Under the pieces are notes generated by a model. The model searched no databases. It was not told where the DNA came from and saw only the letters and a program-made list of their open reading frames with translations. From CAYLHS01 sp964383535 (lineage in GTDB: Bacteria; Actinomycetota; Acidimicrobiia; Spongiisociales; UBA4744), in NCBI GenBank assembly GCA_964383535.1, contig CAYLHS010000084.1:1-9064 (forward strand): a stretch of DNA of 9,064 bases. Reading direction: 5' to 3'. A program made the position numbers and the translations under genes. Below are positions 5,857-9,064 of this stretch, piece after piece. Position 1 is the stretch's first letter. Each line of letters starts with the position of its first letter.

Positions 5857-6731
5857 CGGTAGATGTCCCTGTGCCTGACCGTTGCCCGAACGTCGCGCCC
5901 GTCGAGCCACTTGGCAAGCGCCTCGGCGATGACAACGGATCGGTGTCGTCCGCCGGTGCACCCGATCGCGATGCTCACGTACGACTTGCCTTCGTGCTGG
6001 AAACGGGGCACCAGGAAATCGATGAGTCCCTCGATCCGTTGGAGGAACTCTTGTGCGTCGTGGTCGTCGAGCACGTAGTGGCGCACCTCCGGGTTCTTGC
6101 CGGTGAGCGCCCGTAGCTCCGGCACCCAGAACGGGTTGGGGAGGAACCGGACGTCGAAGATCAGATCTGCGTCTCGCGGGGCGCCGTGTTTGAACCCAAA
6201 CGACGAGACGGCGACACGCATCGGCCGTTCCTTGCGTGGGCCGAGGAACTCCCCTTCCAAACGGCGCCGCAGCTCGTGGACGTTGGAATCGGACGTGTCC
6301 ATGACGAAGTCGGCGTCGGCCCGCAGCTCCGCGAGGAACTCACGTTCGGCCGAAATCGAGTCGACGAGCGTGTCGCCTGCGACCGGATGTGGCCGCCGGT
6401 TCTCCTCGAACCGTCTGATGAGCACCTCGTCGGAAGCGTCGAGAAACAGCAGCGACGCCTCCACGCCGTCGCGTTCCACCTGCTCGATCGCCGCCTGGAT
6501 CGCGTCGACCGGGTAGCCGCCGCGGGCGTCGACGACGACCGCGAGATTGCGGGGTGTGGGGAGCTCTACATTGTGGCGGACGACCTCGTCGATGAGCGCG
6601 GGTGGGAGGTTGTCGACCACGAGGTAGTCGAGATCCTCGAGTGCCTTGGCCGACGTGGATCGCCCGGCGCCCGACATGCCGGTCACGATCAGTACCTGTG
6701 GACGGTCCGGCGCCGGAAGTTCGTCAGTCAA
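5853..6731 (-). CDS. rapZ: RNase adapter / nucleotide-binding protein RapZ (YvcJ family)
   Basis: The 292-residue product combines an N-terminal P-loop domain with the conserved RapZ C-terminal domain. Visible motifs are Walker A GMSGAGRS (18-25), VVDNLPP (38-44), the Walker B-like VVVDARGG (65-72), SFGFKHGAPRDADLIFDVR (177-195), FLPNP (196-200) and IGCTGGRHRSV (256-266). In enterobacteria RapZ senses glucosamine-6-phosphate and controls GlmS through small RNAs. Those RNAs are not expected in this lineage, so the exact role is unknown. The start is TTG, supported by a strong GGAGGGGG about 6 bases upstream inside ogt. No ATG or GTG near the N-terminus fits better. It overlaps ogt by 8 bases and yvcK by 4. 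Confidence 0.94.
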   Translation of the reverse strand: MTDELPAPDRPQVLIVTGMSGAGRSTSAKALEDLDYLVVDNLPPALIDEVVRHNVELPTPRNLAVVVDARGGYPVDAIQAAIEQVERDGVEASLLFLDASDEVLIRRFEENRRPHPVAGDTLVDSISAEREFLAELRADADFVMDTSDSNVHELRRRLEGEFLGPRKERPMRVAVSSFGFKHGAPRDADLIFDVRFLPNPFWVPELRALTGKNPEVRHYVLDDHDAQEFLQRIEGLIDFLVPRFQHEGKSYVSIAIGCTGGRHRSVVIAEALAKWLDGRDVRATVRHRDIYR

Positions 6732-7200
6732 CCGTGGCCCCCTCCATGTCGAGCATCGCCCGTTTCAAGCCCGATCCACCTCCGTAGGAGCCCACGCCTC
6801 CGGCCGCGGGAACGACCCGGTGGCAGGGGATCAGCGGCGCGAACTTGTTCCGCGCCATTGCCTGGCCCACCGCCCGTGCGGCGTTCGGGTTTCCTGCCAA
6901 CGTGGCGACTTCCCTGTACGTCATCACCTGACCCACCGGAATCCTTGACACCACCTTGTAGACGCGTGCAAGGAACGGCGTCGAGCCCTGTTCCGCGAGG
7001 GCGAGATTCGGTTCGAGGGCAGTCGGGTCACCGTCGAAGTATCGGGTCAGCATGCGCCCCAATGATTGAACCTCTGGTCGAGGGTTATAGCTGGTGGGAG
7101 TTGCCGGCGGCTCGGACCCTGGGAGGAAGGTTTCGGTGATCTGTTCGATGTCGAAGACGATCCAGCCGGTACCGAAACGGGTCTCGTAGGGGTATTTCAT
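6724..7200 (-). CDS. ogt: Methylated-DNA--protein-cysteine S-methyltransferase (Ogt/MGMT)
   Basis: This is a suicide repair protein that moves an alkyl group from O6-alkylguanine (and O4-alkylthymine) to its own cysteine. The 158-residue product carries the acceptor motif IPCHRVV with C126. It also has the recognition helix with arginine finger ARAVGQAMARN (R109), the TYREVA segment (94-99) and the C-terminal GSYGGGSGLKRAMLDMEG (137-154). The length is that of a stand-alone Ogt; there is no Ada-type zinc or AraC domain. The retained PCHR and arginine finger argue against an alkyltransferase-like pseudoenzyme. The ATG overlaps the uvrC stop as ATGA, with GGAG 6 bases upstream. Insertion between uvrC and rapZ is not part of the commonly conserved cluster. 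It couples direct alkyl reversal to excision repair. Confidence 0.94.
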   Translation of the reverse strand: MKYPYETRFGTGWIVFDIEQITETFLPGSEPPATPTSYNPRPEVQSLGRMLTRYFDGDPTALEPNLALAEQGSTPFLARVYKVVSRIPVGQVMTYREVATLAGNPNAARAVGQAMARNKFAPLIPCHRVVPAAGGVGSYGGGSGLKRAMLDMEGATVD

Positions 7201-9026
7201 GCCTGCTCCAGCGTGTGTAGTGCAGCATACAGGTCCTTCGCCACACCCTGGGGTACCACCGTTGCGAGGGTGTCGACGTCGGCCGATCGCATCCTCTTGA
7301 GTGATCCGAACGTCCTGAGGAGCCGCTTCTTGCGGGTGGGCCCGATACCGGGAACCTCGTCGAGTGTCGAGTCGATCATCGATTTGCCTCTGAGGGTCCG
7401 GTGGTAGGTGATCGCGAACCGGTGAGCCTCATCACGGACTCGCTGAAGTAGGTGGAGGGCCGCTTCGTCGCGGGGAATGCGGACCGGGTCGGCGACACCC
7501 GGCAGGTACACCTCTTCCATCTTCTTGGCGAGCCCTGCGGCAGGGATGTCGAGGTCGAGTTCGTCGAGGACTTTGACGGCTCGGGCGAGCTGGCCCGCTC
7601 CCCCGTCGATGAGGACCAGCGACGGCGGGTACGAGAACTTGCCGCGTTCTTCGACCGGCCGGTCGCGTTCGGCCAGGTACGCCTCGAAACGCCGCCTGAG
7701 GACCTCTTCCATCGACGCGAAGTCGTCCTGTCCGTCGACGGTCTTCACCTTGAACCGCCGGTAGGCGGACCGCTTCGGGAGGCCGTCCTCGAGCACGACC
7801 ATCGACCCGACGGTGTTGGTACCTTGAATCGTGGAGATGTCGTACGCCTCGATTCTCAGTGGAGCGTCAGGCAGATCGAGCGCATCCTGGAGACTCCGCA
7901 ACGCTCTCGCTCGGGCGTTGTGGTCGCTCTGTCGACGTAGCCGGTGTCGAGCGAACGCGTCGGCCGCGTTCGTATGGGTGGTTTCCATCAGCCTGCGCTT
8001 GGTGCCCCGCTGCGGAACCCGCAGCGTAACCTGGGCCCCTCGCCGCTCCGACAGCCACGCCTCCCACACTTCCCGGTCTGGGGGCATCTCTTGGACGAGC
8101 ACGAGTCTCGGTGGCGTTTCATCCCCGTATAGCTCCCGGAGCATCTGTCCGATGAGTTCGGGATTGTCGAGTGGTTCCACCTTGTCGACGATCGTGCCGA
8201 GCCGCCCGACGACCCGGCCGCGGCGCACTCGAAGGACCTGCACGGACGCTTCGAGGTCGTCCTCGTCGACGGCGATCAGGTCGAAATGCTCGGGTGTGTC
8301 GGTCACGACCTCTTGGCGGGCGAGCGCCTTCTCGACGTCGCCGAGCCGGTCGCGGTGCCTGGCCGCCAGCTCATACTCGAGCGCCTCGGACGCCTCGAAC
8401 ATCTGGGTGCGAAGCTGACGAATGACCTGATCGGTGTTGCCGTTGAGGAACGCGGCGAGCCCGTCCACCATCTCGCCGTAGTCCTCGTGGCTGACCGCGT
8501 CGATGCACGGCCCCGAGCATTTCTCGATGTGGAAGAGGAGGCACGGTCTGCCCATCGCCTGCTGGCGCCGGAACAGGCCGTCGGAACAGGTACGAATCGG
8601 AAATGCCTTCAACAACAGGTCGAGGGTCGAGCGGATCGCGTAGGCGTGTGCGAACGGGCCGAAGTACTGGTTGCCTTTTCTGCGGGCTCCTCGCATCACC
8701 CTGGCTCGCGGCCATTCGTCGCGTCTCGTGATGGCGAGGTACGGGTAGGACTTGTCGTCTCGCAGTTTGATGTTGTAGCGAGGACGGTGCTTCTTGATGA
8801 GCGAGTACTCGAGCATCACCGCTTCGACCTCGTTGGCGGTCACGATCCACTCGACCGTCTCCGCTTCGTCGACTTTCGACGCGCCAGGTCCGACCTGATT
8901 GAAGTGGTTGACGACCCGTTTGCGCAGCGACTTGGCCTTTCCGACGTAGAGGACTTCCCCGTGCGGGTCTCGGAAGAGGTAGGCGCCGGGAAGGTCGGGG
9001 ATCTCCGATGGCTTGGGGCGCTGCAT
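7197..9026 (-). CDS. uvrC: Excinuclease ABC subunit C
   Basis: UvrC is the dual-incision endonuclease of nucleotide excision repair and acts on the UvrB-DNA pre-incision complex. The 609-residue product is full length. It has an N-terminal GIY-YIG nuclease (PGAYLF and LYVGKAKSLRKRV, residues 13-38, with E73) and LRDDKSYPY (88-96). Four cysteines follow at 147, 162, 170 and 174, then a UvrB-binding UVR helix pair (about 199-228). The RNase H-like 5' nuclease contains D396 (YDIST), D474 (LIDGG) and H535 (EAHRFA). Tandem helix-hairpin-helix motifs (DEVPGIGPTRKKRLL onward, about 556-605) end the protein. The ATG at 9026 was preferred over a GTG at 9062 because family homology begins about 10 residues after it; GGGG just upstream is only a weak RBS. 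It is the first gene of the operon visible here. Confidence 0.95.
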   Translation of the reverse strand: MQRPKPSEIPDLPGAYLFRDPHGEVLYVGKAKSLRKRVVNHFNQVGPGASKVDEAETVEWIVTANEVEAVMLEYSLIKKHRPRYNIKLRDDKSYPYLAITRRDEWPRARVMRGARRKGNQYFGPFAHAYAIRSTLDLLLKAFPIRTCSDGLFRRQQAMGRPCLLFHIEKCSGPCIDAVSHEDYGEMVDGLAAFLNGNTDQVIRQLRTQMFEASEALEYELAARHRDRLGDVEKALARQEVVTDTPEHFDLIAVDEDDLEASVQVLRVRRGRVVGRLGTIVDKVEPLDNPELIGQMLRELYGDETPPRLVLVQEMPPDREVWEAWLSERRGAQVTLRVPQRGTKRRLMETTHTNAADAFARHRLRRQSDHNARARALRSLQDALDLPDAPLRIEAYDISTIQGTNTVGSMVVLEDGLPKRSAYRRFKVKTVDGQDDFASMEEVLRRRFEAYLAERDRPVEERGKFSYPPSLVLIDGGAGQLARAVKVLDELDLDIPAAGLAKKMEEVYLPGVADPVRIPRDEAALHLLQRVRDEAHRFAITYHRTLRGKSMIDSTLDEVPGIGPTRKKRLLRTFGSLKRMRSADVDTLATVVPQGVAKDLYAALHTLEQA

Positions 9027-9064
9027 GTCCCCATCGTATCGGTGGTCTACCGCTTGCCCCACCG

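Noticed and set aside
4774..5862. Long open frame (362 codons) on the plus strand opposite yvcK
   Set aside because: It is antisense to a clearly recognisable YvcK. Its Arg/Asp/Gly-rich composition is typical of high-GC shadow frames and it has no recognisable motif.
9027..9062. GTG at 9062 as an earlier uvrC start, and TACGAT (near 9033-9038) as a -10 for leaderless uvrC
   Set aside because: Twelve extra residues do not belong to the family N-terminus. No convincing -35 is visible for the -10-like hexamer, and the region is cut by the window edge.
1..9064. Mobile elements, tRNA/rRNA genes, CRISPR arrays, defence or secondary-metabolite genes
   Set aside because: None was seen. The window is almost entirely conserved housekeeping genes with short junctions.

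Overview
The window is high-GC DNA from a chromosomal housekeeping region. It most likely comes from an actinobacterium. The reasons are the conserved order uvrC-rapZ-yvcK followed by pgk-tpiA, the GGGHGLA form of the YvcK nucleotide/sugar-binding loop, the GTG and TTG starts, and a probable leaderless short ORF. The details (whiA and gap absent from the cluster, a CimA-type citramalate synthase, a BPG-dependent mutase next to tpiA) suggest a lineage outside the classical Streptomyces/Mycobacterium group, perhaps Acidimicrobiia-like. That placement is inference only.

Layout. From the right edge a tightly packed minus-strand operon runs leftward: uvrC, ogt (alkylguanine-DNA alkyltransferase type), rapZ, yvcK/glmR, pgk, tpiA, gpmA. 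Every junction overlaps by 1-8 bases or is separated by at most 10 bases, with Shine-Dalgarno sequences lying inside the preceding gene or on its stop codon, so translational coupling is likely throughout. The operon ends at a short symmetric hairpin (2181-2202) that can also terminate the convergent plus-strand gene cimA. To the left of cimA, secG is transcribed away on the minus strand from its own promoter.

The roughly 310-base divergent region between secG and cimA is the most interesting non-coding part. It holds a secG promoter (TTGACC-18-CATACT, minus), an inverted repeat, and a cimA promoter (TTGACG-17-CATACT, plus). The cimA promoter would start RNA at or just before an ATG that opens a nine-codon ORF, MLTNLSIID, carrying two Leu and two adjacent Ile codons. 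Two hairpins follow, the second terminator-like, and then the strong RBS of cimA. This looks like a leader-peptide attenuator controlling the first committed enzyme of the citramalate route to isoleucine.

Function. The right half pairs nucleotide excision repair (UvrC) with direct alkyl reversal (Ogt). The middle pair RapZ/YvcK belongs to families that link central carbon and amino-sugar metabolism to envelope synthesis. The left part of the operon provides consecutive lower-glycolysis steps (triose-phosphate isomerase, phosphoglycerate kinase, phosphoglycerate mutase). Compared with the usual actinobacterial arrangement, whiA and gap are missing between yvcK and pgk, and cimA (plus gpmA) lies between tpiA and secG. 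No mobile elements, tRNA/rRNA genes or CRISPR arrays were seen.
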